A stretch of DNA of 64,000 bases from Pseudomicrostroma phylloplanum. Its lineage: Eukaryota; Basidiomycota; Exobasidiomycetes; Microstromatales. Below the pieces are notes generated by a model. The model did no database searches, was not told the origin of the DNA, and saw only the letters and a list, made by a program, of their open reading frames with translations. Made by a program: the position numbers and the translations under genes. The stretch is from positions 1,984,001 to 2,048,000 of the forward strand of contig BCHS01000002.1 of NCBI GenBank assembly GCA_039545275.1, read 5' to 3'. Shown piece after piece: positions 10,789-21,434 of the stretch (positions are counted from its first letter, which is position 1; each line of letters opens with the position of its first letter).

Positions 10789-12281
10789 TTACTCGGGGAA
10801 CTTGTACGAGTGGCTGCTCTGATCGATCATTCCACCGCTGTAGCTGCCCTTCTTCTTCTTGTTCTTCTCCTTTGTGAAGCCCTTGCCCCGCGTCACAATC
10901 AGGTCTGCATGAGCCTTAGCACCCCAATCCCCAGCCCCAGGCTTGCCCATGTAGGACATGTCCTGCAGCGAGACATCCAGAGAGGAGACATTGTCCGACT
11001 TCACCCGTTGAAAGGGAACACCGACCGTACGCGCTTGCTTCTTTGGTCGCTCGCTCAGAAGCAGGGAGCTTGGCGCAGGGCTTGGAGACGCAGTTTCGCC
11101 ATTGACGATGGGAAGCGCCTTGGTGACTGGAGTCGAGGCAACCACAGGTGCATCGGCCATCTTCTTGTCACCATCATCGTCGCTGTCGCTATCACTGTCT
11201 TCCGAGTCTGAGCTAGAGGATGAGGATGAGGATGAGGAGGATGAAGAGTCCGAGTCCGAGGCCGAGTCCGAGTCCGAATCTGAGCTCGAGCTGGAGCTCG
11301 AGCTAGAGGATGAAGAGCTGCTGCTGCTGCTCTCGGACGAGGAGGAAGAGTCGTCGTCGGAGTCGGAATCATCGTCATCGTCCTCATCGTCCGATGAAGA
11401 GGAGCTGGAGTCGCTTGAGGAAGAAGAGCTAGACGACGACGAAGATGAGGATGAAGAGCTGCTAGATGAAGAGGATGAGGACGAGGAAGATGACGAGGAC
11501 GAGGACTAAGACCAGGGGGAAAGAAGAACCAGGTCAGCTACTTAAATACTCTTTCACGCTAAAGATCTGTCGACTAAACTCACATCACTGTCATCCGAGT
11601 CTGAATCAGAATCACTGCTATCGTCACTGTCACTGTCACTCTCGTCCCTATCTTTCCTCTTGCCCAGCGAATTTGCATTGGCAGTCACCGCGGCCGCCTC
11701 AGGCGAGGTGCTCTTGATCGTACTGGTGGTAGCAGAGGTGGAGCCTTCAGAAGACGCTGAAGATGCTTGCGCCGCCTCCTTCGGGGGAGGAATGACAGAA
11801 GCGGCTACCTTCTTCTCTTCCCCGTCATCGTCATCCGAGTCAGAATCGGAATCGGAATCCGAGTCAGAGTCAGAGTCAGAGTCAGAGCTGGAGCTAGAGC
11901 TAGAGTCGGAATCCGAGCTGCTCTCAGCTGCCGCCGCGGCAGCCTTGACCTCCTTTGCTTCTGTCTTGGTCTTCTTCTCTTCCTTCTTCACGAGAGGCAA
12001 GGCCGAGGCATGGTCCTTGAAGGACCCTGAAGCGCGAGCTGCAGAGACGATGCCTGTCAGTGCCTCGGATACTTCCGCAGGCTTCTTCACAGACGAGAGA
12101 AGGTCCGCTGGACCTGCCTTCTCGAGGGCCTTTGCAGCTGGCTTGGCATGTTGCTGCAGAAAGGCGTAGACGAGGCGATACGTATCTGTGGGGCACGAGT
12201 GGAGAGGACTCCGGGGTCAGATTCGGGCCGTGAGACAGTGCGTGTCCTACGTCGTCGCTCACCTGCGGTTGACTGGTCCAT
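10789..12281 (-). CDS. SRP40: Nucleolar phosphoprotein SRP40/Nopp140 family (3 exons)
   Basis: Exons 12263-12281 (19 nt), 11584-12185 and 10789-11505 join in phase to 445 aa. The N-terminus (YRLVYAFLQQHAKPAAKALE) matches the LisH-like start of the family. The centre is long alternating Ser/Asp/Glu tracts, predicted casein kinase 2 targets. The C-terminus carries the SRP40_C domain (about residues 385-445), including FQRVKSDNVSSL and GDWGAKAHADLIVTRGKGF. Family role: a chaperone for snoRNPs and RNA polymerase I-linked assembly in the nucleolus. The middle intron lies inside the acidic repeat and ends in CTTAG. The gene is divergent from DBR1 with 261 bp between starts. Confidence 0.93.
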
Positions 12282-12542
12282 GGTGATGCTGCGTTGTCCT
12301 CGTGATGGTGATGCTGAGTAGAACAGGCGCCGAGATTAGTAGACGCTGCTCGATCGAAATTTTTCTGGCCCCACTTCCGATTCTGCCTGCCAATCTGAGT
12401 CTCCGCTTCCCCGGAAAGGGAGACACGAAGCGGAAAGCTCCACACAGCAACCATCTGGCTCTCTCACCCGCGTATCCATCTAAGAAACAGTCGTACCCGC
12501 AGAGTCTTGCGCTTGCATTCATATCACCCAGCTACACAGGCG
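12282..12542. promoter_or_regulatory. Divergent promoter between SRP40 and DBR1
   Basis: Only 261 bp separate the two start codons, so both RNA-metabolism genes must share or overlap control sequence. No clear TATA box or known operator is recognised. Confidence 0.5.
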
Positions 12543-14496
12543 ATGAAGGTTGCGGTAGAGGGCTGCAGTCATGGCGAGCTGGACAACATCTATGCTTCGA
12601 TACTCAAGGCAGAAGAGCAAGGCAACTTCAAGACAGATGTGCTCCTTCTATGCGGGGACTTTCAGGCCCTCCGCAACGTAGCCGATCTCGAGTGTCTAGC
12701 AGTGCCGCACAAGTACCGTGAGCTAGGCGGCTTCCACCGATACTACTCCGGCGAGAAGGTTGCTCCGCTCTTGACCATTGTCATTGGCGGAAACCATGAA
12801 GCGAGCAACTACTTGTGGGAGCTGTGAGTGGCTTCCGAGCGTCGGGTGTGTTGCTCAGCTCACTCATCGCTGATCGTTGTACCCCGTTTGCCCCCTCTTG
12901 CTCTCGTCAGCTACCACGGAGGCTGGCTCGCACCCAACATCTACTTTCTTGGAGAGGCGGGAGTGATAGACGTAGGCGGTCTCATCATTGCAGGGGCAAG
13001 CGGCATCTACAAATCACACGACTACAACAGAGGCCGGTATGAGCAGATGCCCTACGACAAGTCCTCCATACGGTCCATCTACCATACCAGAGTGTACGAC
13101 ATCTGGAGGCTGAAGCTTCTAGCTTCTTCTGCTGCGTCTTTGCCTGATGTGGTCCTCTCTCACGATTGGCCCAACACGATTGAGCAGTACGGTGACACTG
13201 CTAAGCTCATCCGCCGCAAACCCTTCTTCAAAGATGAGATCCAGACTTCCACCCTCGGGTCTCCACCTCTGTTGGAGCTGCTCCGCTGCCTCCGGCCAAG
13301 GTACTGGTTCTCGGCTCATCTTCACGTCAAATTCGCTGCAATCTTCAGACATGGGGATGGTCTCGGCGGAGCAAGCGTGGGAGATGTGCAGGTCGGCGGC
13401 TTTGCAGCTGTCAATGTGACTCGTGAGGCCGAGGGTCTGGTCGGCGATCCCTCTAGCGAGAATCCGGAAGCTATAGACGTGGACTTTGATGATGACGAGG
13501 GCGCAGACGGAGGCTCAAACCCCACTGAGCAGCCCACAGCCAACGTGATCAGTAATCCAGATGAGGTCACAATCGATGAGGACGGAGACGCAACCCTCGA
13601 TGAAGATCCCCCGCACGACCACAGTGATAGGTCAGAGGCGCCGATGGCAGACGTGAGCAATCTCGACTCGACCTCAGCTGAAGACGAAACACGTTTCCTA
13701 GCCCTCAGCAAATGTCTCCCAGGTCAGGACTTTCTACAATTCCTTGACGTCCCCCGGCGCGGCGACGACGCCCTCGCCAATGGTGATGCAGCAGAAGCCG
13801 GTTCGAGTACTGAGCGTACGTTTCCTCCTCTGCGCTTCGTGCCCCGCTGGCTGGCGATCCTGCGGGCCACCAACCACCTTTTGTCGCTGACGAGGCAACA
13901 GCCCTATCTGCCTGAGCCCAATGACCTTTCACTGCTCGAGAGTATCGAAAAGGAGGAGGCGTGGGTACGCAGTGAGCTGCAGGCTCAGGCTGGTGAGGAT
14001 AGCTTGGCAATCGGTCGGATACAACAATTCGCACATACTGCGCCTACGGCTTCGTCGCCGCTTGGTGGTCAAAGAGGTCCTCGTGAGTGCAGAGAGAGTC
14101 TGCGACGAGTGTGAAGGTCCAAGGCATACTGACTGAATACTCTTTTGCTTTCTTGTAGCTCCGTGGTACACCAATCCACAAACGGAGGCATTGACCAAAT
14201 GGCTGTGCATCGATAATAAGATCAACCCGCCCCCAAGGAATGGGCCACCTGGTTCCAGCATGGGTCCTCCCTTTCAATTTGGCGCACCGCCTGAGAGACT
14301 TCCGGTAGCTGTCCCACCCTCGTTGACACCAGCCGACGAGGAGGCCGAAATCAAGAGGATAGAGGCCGCTGCTGTGCAAGCCAGCCGAGCTCGCAAACGC
14401 TTCAAGAGCGACGAAGAGAAGCCTGCAGAAGCGGAACCTCTGAGACTAGACGAAGATGAGAGCGTAGATGCCAGATGGAAGGAAGGGACGGGCTGA
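12543..14496 (+). CDS. DBR1: RNA lariat debranching enzyme Dbr1 (3 exons)
   Basis: Exons 12543-12823, 12911-14082 and 14159-14496 join in phase to 596 aa. The metallophosphoesterase core is clear: EGCSHGELD near the start, [24 protein letters not shown] spanning the first splice site, LSHDWP, and [10 protein letters not shown] near residue 250. The C-terminal half has an acidic Asp/Glu-rich insert and then the DBR1 C-terminal domain ([18 protein letters not shown]) and a tail with [14 protein letters not shown]. It hydrolyses the 2'-5' bond of excised intron lariats in the nucleus, fitting an intron-rich genome. The start at 12543 puts the conserved [11 protein letters not shown] at the N-terminus; the frame extends slightly upstream without conservation. 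Confidence 0.96.
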
Positions 14497-14962
14497 CTGG
14501 TCGCAGACTCCGCGAAAGGCAGGGGTGGGCTAATCTGTAAGTCGGTGCTGTAGCAAATCATCTTTCATCCAATTCTAGCGACGCATTATGTCATCCGCCC
14601 CAGTCAAGGCAATACTGATGGAGGTGTATTGCCGCGGCTGAAGAAGCTCATAGTTCTGGCGTTGCTTTGCGAAATCGAACCTACCCTTCTCCATCGTCCA
14701 AATCGGCGGTAAGGGTGTGTGAGCTTCATACGCTCTATGTCCGGACCGACACGAGGGGAGGCGCGGCTTGGTGTTCCCACCGGCTCAGAGGCGCGTCTTC
14801 GGAACGGAAGCCGGATTTAGACTCTGACAAGCCTCCGCCCGCTTTTGAAATGGAGTATAAGTTAGGCCTCTGTTAATTAGAACAGGCGGATCGGCTCACT
14901 TCTTCCTGCTGTGATCATCCCTCTCACATCTTCCAGTACACTTCTACCTTGTTCGGCTCGCA
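14497..14962. other. Intergenic, no gene seen
   Basis: This stretch carries DBR1 3' sequence and the SDR promoter. A TATAAG-like element lies near 14858, about 105 bp before the SDR start. No coding or RNA gene is supported. Confidence 0.5.
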
Positions 14963-15865
14963 ATGATCTCCAACGCAGCAAAGAAGGTCGTGGTCATCAT
15001 GGGTGCCGGGCCCGGCACAGGCTTCGCCATTGCCAAGCGCTTCGCCCAGGCCGGTCACCCAGTCGCTCTTCTAGCCCGCCAGCGCTCCCGCCTGGAGAGC
15101 CTCGCAGAGGAGATCAACAGTCTCAAAGCCGGTCCTGCACACGTCTTCGACGCGGACGCCTCCAAGAAGCAGAGCGTCGATGCCGCTTTCAACGAGATCA
15201 CCAAGTACTACCAGGGTACGAGCGAAAAGGCAAAGGTGTGGGGAGCGGTGTACAACCCTGGTGGATTCTTGATGTCCCCCCTGCTCGAGGTGACCGAGGA
15301 GAAGCTGAGGCAGGTTGTAGATGTGCAATTCTTTGGTGGATTCTTCTTTGCACAGGCTTACCTCAATGCTCTCACCAAGGGCGAGGAGGAGGGCTCGGCC
15401 TCATCTTCAGACGAAAATGAGGCACGAGGTTTCTTGGCATTCACGGGAGCTTCTGCCTCTCTGAAGGGCTCGGCCAAGTTCGCCGCTTTCAGTGCTGCCA
15501 AGGGAGCTCTGCGCAACTTGGCTCAGTCTACGGCGAGAGAGTGGCAGCCGCAGGGAGTGCACGTCTTCCACTCTATTGTGGACGGATTCATTGACACTGA
15601 AGCCACACGTGGCATGCTAGGCAAAGACGTGAGTGATGCTCCCTCTCCCTCTGAGTCTGAGGAGTCAGCTGCTATTCCGCGTCGTCTGCAGACTCTGACA
15701 GGACATCTCGCTCCGACATCCACTCCTTCTCGGTCACGACAGTTCAAGCCACACACCCGAATCGATCCGGCAGATATTGCAGAGAGCTACTACCGCGTAG
15801 CTGCTCAGAAGCGGTCTGCCTGGACACACGAGCAGGATCTGAGGCCCTTCTCTGAGACGTTCTGA
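14963..15865 (+). CDS. Atypical short-chain dehydrogenase/reductase with Phe at the catalytic Tyr position
   Basis: Single-exon 300-aa protein with a Rossmann NAD(P)-binding start (MGAGPGTGFAIAKRF, residues 13-27), the NNAG-equivalent reading YNPGG, and a conserved LAFTGASASLKG strand. Where classical SDRs have YxxxK, this protein reads F176-S-A-A-K180, so the Tyr is replaced by Phe while Lys is kept. The C-terminus WTHEQDLRPFSETF is typical of a bacterial and fungal SDR subgroup that, as I recall, also lacks the Tyr. Substrate unknown. A probable insertion of acidic and Ser-rich residues lies near 140-150. It is probably cytosolic, with no signal peptide. Confidence 0.85.
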   Translation: MISNAAKKVVVIMGAGPGTGFAIAKRFAQAGHPVALLARQRSRLESLAEEINSLKAGPAHVFDADASKKQSVDAAFNEITKYYQGTSEKAKVWGAVYNPGGFLMSPLLEVTEEKLRQVVDVQFFGGFFFAQAYLNALTKGEEEGSASSSDENEARGFLAFTGASASLKGSAKFAAFSAAKGALRNLAQSTAREWQPQGVHVFHSIVDGFIDTEATRGMLGKDVSDAPSPSESEESAAIPRRLQTLTGHLAPTSTPSRSRQFKPHTRIDPADIAESYYRVAAQKRSAWTHEQDLRPFSETF

Positions 15866-16460
15866 TTGAGAGGATAGTCTGGCCAAGGGAAAGCAGAGCT
15901 AAGGGAAGGCGCGAGGGCAGTGGTCGTGAGTGCGGTCAATGTAGCCAGTAACTAACACGTAATATTGGGGGGGGGGGGGTTTGAGCATATCATTGTCCGC
16001 GTCACCGAGCTCCGCGAGGGGGGGGGGGGTGNNNNNNNNNNNNNNNNNNNNNNNNNNNNNNNNNNNNNNNNNNNNNNNNNNNNNNNNNNNNNNNNNNNNN
16101 NNNNNNNNNNNNNNNNNNNNNNNNNNNNNNNGGGGGGGGGCGCGCACGTTTCTATCTTTGCCTCAGATAGTCTTGTCTCGACTGACGTATTCTGCTGCGG
16201 TGCCTTGACGTTGGGTATATCACGCTCGGTCTCTTGCTCTTCAGCGGCGGCCATACTGCGTACGATGATTGTACAGACGGGAGTCCCCAGCAGATTTCAA
16301 CACCGGAAGCTTCAGAACAGACATTGCAAACAGTTGGGTGTGCGGCAGTGATTTCATTTTGGGCATTTCATACATTCATAGATATTAACAAGCTACTCTC
16401 TCTCCAATCCTCCCCCTAACTGATCCTCCTTGTTGTTGTTTTGACTGCTCGAAGTAGCCT
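15866..16460. other. Intergenic with poly-G tracts flanking an assembly gap; no gene seen
   Basis: Between the convergent SDR and NmrA genes. It contains a 13-base G run (15967-15979), a G run ending at 16029, and a further G run starting at 16132. Nothing coding is supported here. Confidence 0.7.
16032..16131. other. Assembly gap (exactly 100 N)
   Basis: One hundred consecutive N bases, the conventional placeholder for a gap of unknown size. It is bounded on both sides by G homopolymers, which suggests reads failed in a G-rich or simple repeat. The true sequence and length are unknown. Confidence 0.98.
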
Positions 16461-17393
16461 CTACTTGAGAGCGGGCAGTGCGAGAGCCTTGACAACGTCA
16501 TCGATGCTGGAGAACTTGACACCGAGCTTGACGAGCTCAGGGTCAGGCAGTGTCTGACCCTGGTAAAGACCGTGGTCATTGTAAAGCCTGTGCATGTCAT
16601 CGATGTCACCGTTTCCGAAAGGTGGGAGCTCAACATAAGAGCCCTTGAGGCCGGATGCCTTCTCCACAGCGGAGACAAAGTCGCCCATGGATGCCTGGTA
16701 GCCAGCGGCTGGGATGATGCGGTTGAAGACGTTGGCGTCGGCGCCGGTGACGTGGGCCTCTACGACGGCGGCGGTGGCAGGTCCGAGGTCATTGGCGACC
16801 CAAGTCCAGGCGACCTTGGTCTCGGGCTTGAGGATGGAGTAGTTGACCTTGAAGGCGTCCGAGCCGTCCTTCTGGACCATGTGGAAAGTGGGGATGTTCT
16901 CGGCGAACCATCCAAGAGAGAGGGCAGTCCACTTGAGACCGGATGCCTTGAGGTACTCAGTGACCTTTGCCTTTGCCTCAAAGTGCTCAACCTCGGTGTA
17001 CTTGCCGCTGGACATCTCCTTTGCCGAGGGCAGGGTAGACCAGACAAAGAGACCAACATTGGCCTTCTTGGCAGCGTCGATGAGGGCCTTTCCTCGTGCG
17101 ACCTCCTTCTCGGGACCACCCTCAAAAGTGTTGGTGTTGGCAAAAACGACGTCTACTCCCTTGAGACAGTCGGCATTGTCCGAGGCCAGGCTGTCCAGGT
17201 CGATCTTGATGGGTTCAACAGCCTCTCCTCCAGGAATGTTGGAGAGAGCCTTGGACTTGTCCGAAGATGGGTCACGGGTCACAGCCTGGATCTTGACCTT
17301 CTTGGCCAGCTTGGAAGAAGCTGCGAGGGAGCGGACGACGGCTCCTCCTTGGTTACCGGTGGCTCCGAAGACGGCGATGGTAGTGTTCGACAT
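16461..17393 (-). CDS. NmrA-like NAD(P)-binding protein
   Basis: Single-exon 310-aa protein. It opens with a dinucleotide-binding motif, FGATGNQGGAVVRSL (residues 9-23), followed by the NmrA-type pattern AVTRDPSSDKSKAL, KGVDVVFANTN, LFVWSTLPSAKEMSSGKY and LGWFAENI. Classical SDR catalytic residues are not evident, as usual for this subfamily, whose members sense NAD(P) ratio or regulate partners such as the GATA factor AreA/Nit2; some act as quinone or isoflavone reductases. The exact role is open. CT-rich leader sequence lies directly upstream of the start. Confidence 0.9.
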   Translation of the reverse strand: MSNTTIAVFGATGNQGGAVVRSLAASSKLAKKVKIQAVTRDPSSDKSKALSNIPGGEAVEPIKIDLDSLASDNADCLKGVDVVFANTNTFEGGPEKEVARGKALIDAAKKANVGLFVWSTLPSAKEMSSGKYTEVEHFEAKAKVTEYLKASGLKWTALSLGWFAENIPTFHMVQKDGSDAFKVNYSILKPETKVAWTWVANDLGPATAAVVEAHVTGADANVFNRIIPAAGYQASMGDFVSAVEKASGLKGSYVELPPFGNGDIDDMHRLYNDHGLYQGQTLPDPELVKLGVKFSSIDDVVKALALPALK

Positions 17394-18128
17394 TGTGTGT
17401 ATGTGGTGAGTGGGTGTAGTGGTGGTGGTGGTGGTGTAGCAGTGCTAGGGTGGGTAGCTGTTGGTTGGTAGAATGTTTAATGAGAAGAACGATGGGCAGG
17501 AAGAAGCTGTCGGGACGTCGACTTCTTATACCTGTAGACCTCCCCTCGCACCTCTTTGGGCTAATCTTGCCCTTGGCTCAGCGAGCATTGTCGGACTGTG
17601 CTGGCCTCTTCGGTCTTGGAAGCTGATCGACGTGTGGAGCTAAGGGCGTCATCCGCACATTCCTTCCCGCGACCTGCCTCCGTCGGATCGGAACCTCGGC
17701 TCCAGATGGCCTTAGCGCCGCGCGTGGTAGAGCCTACAGCCCACGCGGGTAAGCCACCCTGCAGCTCAGCCGTTCCGATCCTCCCGCCCCTTAGGCTCTT
17801 AGCTCTAATTCTTGCGCCACGCCAAGCCACACTCCGGCCTTGGTGCGAGATTTTTCCTCGGGCGCCACACCCCTTCTCCCGTCCCGATCTGGGGATAAGC
17901 TACGCCCATAGCCTCCTCCTCGGGTCGGACGGAGGTATGCAGCAAAGGCAAACGTGGCAGAAGAAGCGAGAGGAAGTGCAGAGAAGGGGACGAAGCAGGA
18001 CAGACGACAGGCTTAGCCAGGGTCTCGCTCAGTCGGAGATCGAGCGCAGCGATCGGAAGCGCTAGCGAGAGAGAGCAAAGGCAGATGATGGTATTCCTTG
18101 ACGGCACGAGGGAACGGAGAGTTGCTCG
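17394..18128. other. Intergenic, no gene seen
   Basis: Promoter of the NmrA-like gene and the 3' side of the sterol-transfer gene. A GGT/GTG-rich run lies at 17401-17445. An open frame of 155 codons at 17598-18065 has no recognisable domain and is not called. Confidence 0.5.
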
Positions 18129-21100
18129 CTACATGCGTTTAGATGGGGCATTCTCGATAGTCTTCTTATCCTGACCAACCACCTTCTCCCACTGCTCCTT
18201 GAGTCTCTTCAGCCTGCCTTCCATATCCTCCAGCTCGGCCAAGATGCTCGCAGCCTCTCCTCGGCATTGCTCCACAGACAAGGGGTGGTGGGAGGTAGGC
18301 GGCACCAGACCTGAACCGATATGGCCCTTCATAGGCCCGAGGTGGTCGCGTAGCACGTCTCGCACCGCATTGGCAATCTCGACCGCTTCAGCGCTCAGCG
18401 CGGATTGCCGGGAGGAGGTGGGCGAGCTATTTCCCGAGGAACGCGAGCGCAGACGATGCGGGTCCAGGGGATCGCGGGACTGCCCGCCGCCAGCTCCCGA
18501 CGAGCTCAGCGCCCAGATGTTGGTGACGATGAGCAGGAGCACCACACCACCCAAGGCCAGCATCGACGGCGAGGCTTCTCCCAGCGCTCCCCCAACAAGG
18601 TCGGCAATGGTAGAGCCTACTGTCTTGGCCTGCTCCATGATCTGGGCCAGCATGCCTTCAGACTGCGATGCGTCTGCACTAGCTGAGCCCTTATCCGTCT
18701 CCTGCTTCGCACCCTTCTCGGCCTCCTCGTTGACCGTCTGCTCAACCTCATCAGGATCCTGACCCTCTTCCAAGAAGTCCTCTTTGTGATCTTTGATGTG
18801 CTTCTTGATCGCTGCATCCAAGTCCTTGTAGTATTGCTTCTGACCGTCAATGGAGGCCTTGTCGATGACACCCTTTAGCATACTCCTTCCAGTCCACTCT
18901 GTGGCACAGGTGACGAAAACCTTGGCTACGTTGCCGCCTCCGTTCCACGTGATACACGTCCGTGTCTTGACACTGAACGAGCCGCCAGAAGGAACCTCCG
19001 GCGTGCGAGTAGTAGTCAGCATCGTGATGTATTCATCGGCATCTACGTGGAGCGTCTCATCGGTGATGTTGCACTTGGTCTGCTTCGGACCAATCGAGCC
19101 GTTGAGGGGCTTGATGTAGGAGAACGTGCGGGTGGGTCCACTATCGCCATCCTTCCATTCATTGACCTCCAGGTCGAACAGCTTCTCGTCGACCGTCCAG
19201 AAGTTCTTCATAAAGTCATCGTTCTTGAACAGCAGGTTGTACACCTTCTCTGGAGTTGCAGGGTAGATGGTGTCAAGTGCAGTCACGGCCAGGTGCTTCT
19301 TCTCCCCCTCGCATGGGCACGAAGTGGCTGGGTGCTTCTCTTTGGATCCTCCAGCACCTTTTGCGCTCTTGTCATCGCCTTTGTCCGCTGCTGCGCCGCC
19401 ATTGGTCTTGGCGTCCTTCGTAGTGGCGGCTTCTGCATCTTTGCTGCCCTTGTTTGCCTTGAGCTTCTTCCTTAGCTTGGATGCCATTCCACTCGAGGCC
19501 GGAGTGACGGAAGCTCCGTCGTCACTCTCGTCCGAAGAGTCCCCGTCCATCTCATGAGTTGCGGCCGCTGACGAGGGGACGTCAGGATGACTCAGCTTCC
19601 AGATGTTGGCAACGAGGTCGTAGGTGGTGTCCCTACCGAGGAAGCTAGAAAAGGTGTGCTTGTGGTGAAGAGTGGCGATCTGAATCGCATTTGGGATGAT
19701 GAGAGCGGTCATACGCTTCTCAACGGAGACGATCTCGGAAAAGGGAATGACGATATTCGTCACCCACCCGAAGATGTTCGCGTTGAAGCAGATGTGGTGC
19801 TCTGAGACGTACAAGCGACCTTGAATGAACACCTCGCGAACGAGGGCGCAGCCGTAGTCTTCGATCAGATAGTCCTCATCGGACACGCTAGGGAACAAGG
19901 CGTGGAACTCGCCGTTGCGCTTCGAGCTTGCCACTGCGAAGCCTGTAATCTGTGAACTCATGTCAGAGCCCCAGCCTGCCGTAGACGCTGTGTCTGGCAC
20001 GCTCATTCGAGCATCGCGTGAAGCTGATCTGGGCTCGGCGTGCGACGGATCGAGGGCGATGGTTGGCGCCGCAGATCCGACTTGGTTTGGGCCAGCAGAA
20101 GGTCCAGGGAGAGAACCGGCCCCGCCCTGCATGGCTGCTGTGAAGCCAGCTGCTGCTGCAAGACCTTCACTAGCGTCGCTTTCGGCAAGAGAGGCTTCGC
20201 TGACGGCCCGAGACCGTGGATGAGACACACCCAGGAGCCGTGAGGCATCTCCCGTCTCATTGTTCCTCTCTACCATGGCGCCGGACTCTGGGTCTCGGTA
20301 GAGCCCGCCCTGAACATCTCCTACAAAGTCCTTGTCAACCGGTTGACCATGAGAGGCGTTGCGGATAATGGGACTGGCAGCGTGGGCAGCAGCGGCCACT
20401 GCAGCAGGTGATGTGCTTCTGTCTCCGTAGAGAGATTGAAGACCTTGGTACCCTAGGCCTAATGCTCCAGCACCAGCACCTGCGAGAGCAGCCCCAATGC
20501 CACCTTTGCCGGCGACAGCTTTCCTCCGTGACTGTGTAGGAGACTCACGTCCGCTCTCGCTGAGTGCCCCGACGGAGGAGGCATTAGATAGCTTGCGAGA
20601 GAGACGCGGCTTGCCTGGATTGGAATACTCCGGTAACAAGGCTGATGTAGACTGCGAGCCTTGCATGGCATGGGACCCAGTGCGAGCGGCGGATCCTTGT
20701 TCTCCAGGTACAAGCAGAGAATTTGTTCGGGAGGCAGCGCCCGTACCAGCAGAGCTAGAGGCAACTGGAACGTCGTTTGGCAGCGTCCTCGGAGATACAG
20801 AGGGATCATGCAATGCTGTAGACTCGGCATTGGAGCGAGCTACTGGGGCGTAAAGGGGAGCAGAAGCGCCGTTCTTGGCTGGAGTGGAGTGCGCTGCCAC
20901 ACCCTCGGCCGTGACAACCTCGTCGCCGCCGAGCAGGTCGATGGTGAGTGCACCTTCTCCTGGCTTCTCGCCGCCAATGAGGCCAAGACCGTTGCTAGAG
21001 CCGGCGGGACCTCTGGCCCTGCCTTCCTCTTCCCTCTGTTTCNCCCTCGCCGCCATATTGAAACGTGGGCTGTCTGGGCGGACCACTTCGCCAGCAGCGG

Positions 21101-21434
21101 CCGAGTGACTGTCCTCTGCGCCAGTCTGCTCGCCAATGGCGTCATTCTGAGCTTCTGCCATGGCCCTCTTCATTCGAGCGTGACGATTGAGTGGCTTGCC
21201 AGGGGAGCTGCCATGATCGCTGGCGGTGAGCGAAGGGGAGCGGAGGAGGTTGGACTGTGTACCAGAGGGGTAGCTGTTGGAAGACATATCGCCGTGACCG
21301 TCTTCGGAGGGCGCCCTGGACCCGCGACGTGAACCAGAGCGGCCAGAGAAGATGCTTGCCACAGTGGACATGGCCGAGGCTGCGTCGGAGCGCACCTTGT
21401 TCTGACCTGCCGAGGAGGAGCTGGGTCGAGTCAT
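18129..21434 (-). CDS. GRAM/VASt-domain sterol transfer protein (Lam/Ltc1, StARkin family)
   Basis: Single-exon 1101-aa protein with an ambiguous base at 21043. Residues 1-490 are disordered and Ser/Ala-rich. A GRAM (PH-like) domain occupies about 505-615 (FPSVSDEDYLIEDYGCAL, LYVSEHHICFNANIFGW). A basic/acidic linker follows, then the VASt sterol-binding domain at about 710-885 (YPATPEKVYNLLFKND, FSYIKPLNGSIGPKQT). A single transmembrane helix (LALGGVVLLLIVTNIWAL) lies near 957-975, followed by a short coiled tail. By family, it is anchored in the ER at membrane contact sites and moves sterol between membranes. It has one VASt domain, as in yeast Lam5/Lam6 rather than Lam2/Lam4. Confidence 0.92.
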   Translation of the reverse strand: MTRPSSSSAGQNKVRSDAASAMSTVASIFSGRSGSRRGSRAPSEDGHGDMSSNSYPSGTQSNLLRSPSLTASDHGSSPGKPLNRHARMKRAMAEAQNDAIGEQTGAEDSHSAAAGEVVRPDSPRFNMAARXKQREEEGRARGPAGSSNGLGLIGGEKPGEGALTIDLLGGDEVVTAEGVAAHSTPAKNGASAPLYAPVARSNAESTALHDPSVSPRTLPNDVPVASSSAGTGAASRTNSLLVPGEQGSAARTGSHAMQGSQSTSALLPEYSNPGKPRLSRKLSNASSVGALSESGRESPTQSRRKAVAGKGGIGAALAGAGAGALGLGYQGLQSLYGDRSTSPAAVAAAAHAASPIIRNASHGQPVDKDFVGDVQGGLYRDPESGAMVERNNETGDASRLLGVSHPRSRAVSEASLAESDASEGLAAAAGFTAAMQGGAGSLPGPSAGPNQVGSAAPTIALDPSHAEPRSASRDARMSVPDTASTAGWGSDMSSQITGFAVASSKRNGEFHALFPSVSDEDYLIEDYGCALVREVFIQGRLYVSEHHICFNANIFGWVTNIVIPFSEIVSVEKRMTALIIPNAIQIATLHHKHTFSSFLGRDTTYDLVANIWKLSHPDVPSSAAATHEMDGDSSDESDDGASVTPASSGMASKLRKKLKANKGSKDAEAATTKDAKTNGGAAADKGDDKSAKGAGGSKEKHPATSCPCEGEKKHLAVTALDTIYPATPEKVYNLLFKNDDFMKNFWTVDEKLFDLEVNEWKDGDSGPTRTFSYIKPLNGSIGPKQTKCNITDETLHVDADEYITMLTTTRTPEVPSGGSFSVKTRTCITWNGGGNVAKVFVTCATEWTGRSMLKGVIDKASIDGQKQYYKDLDAAIKKHIKDHKEDFLEEGQDPDEVEQTVNEEAEKGAKQETDKGSASADASQSEGMLAQIMEQAKTVGSTIADLVGGALGEASPSMLALGGVVLLLIVTNIWALSSSGAGGGQSRDPLDPHRLRSRSSGNSSPTSSRQSALSAEAVEIANAVRDVLRDHLGPMKGHIGSGLVPPTSHHPLSVEQCRGEAASILAELEDMEGRLKRLKEQWEKVVGQDKKTIENAPSKRM

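Noticed and set aside
11102..11509. Glu/Ser-rich plus-strand frame opposite SRP40
   Set aside because: The complement of Ser/Asp codons reads as Glu/Ser in this frame; not a gene.
16572..17471. 299-codon plus-strand open frame opposite the NmrA-like gene
   Set aside because: It mirrors the coding strand of a well-supported gene, is Gly/Val/Leu/Asp-heavy as expected from antisense codons, and has no domain.
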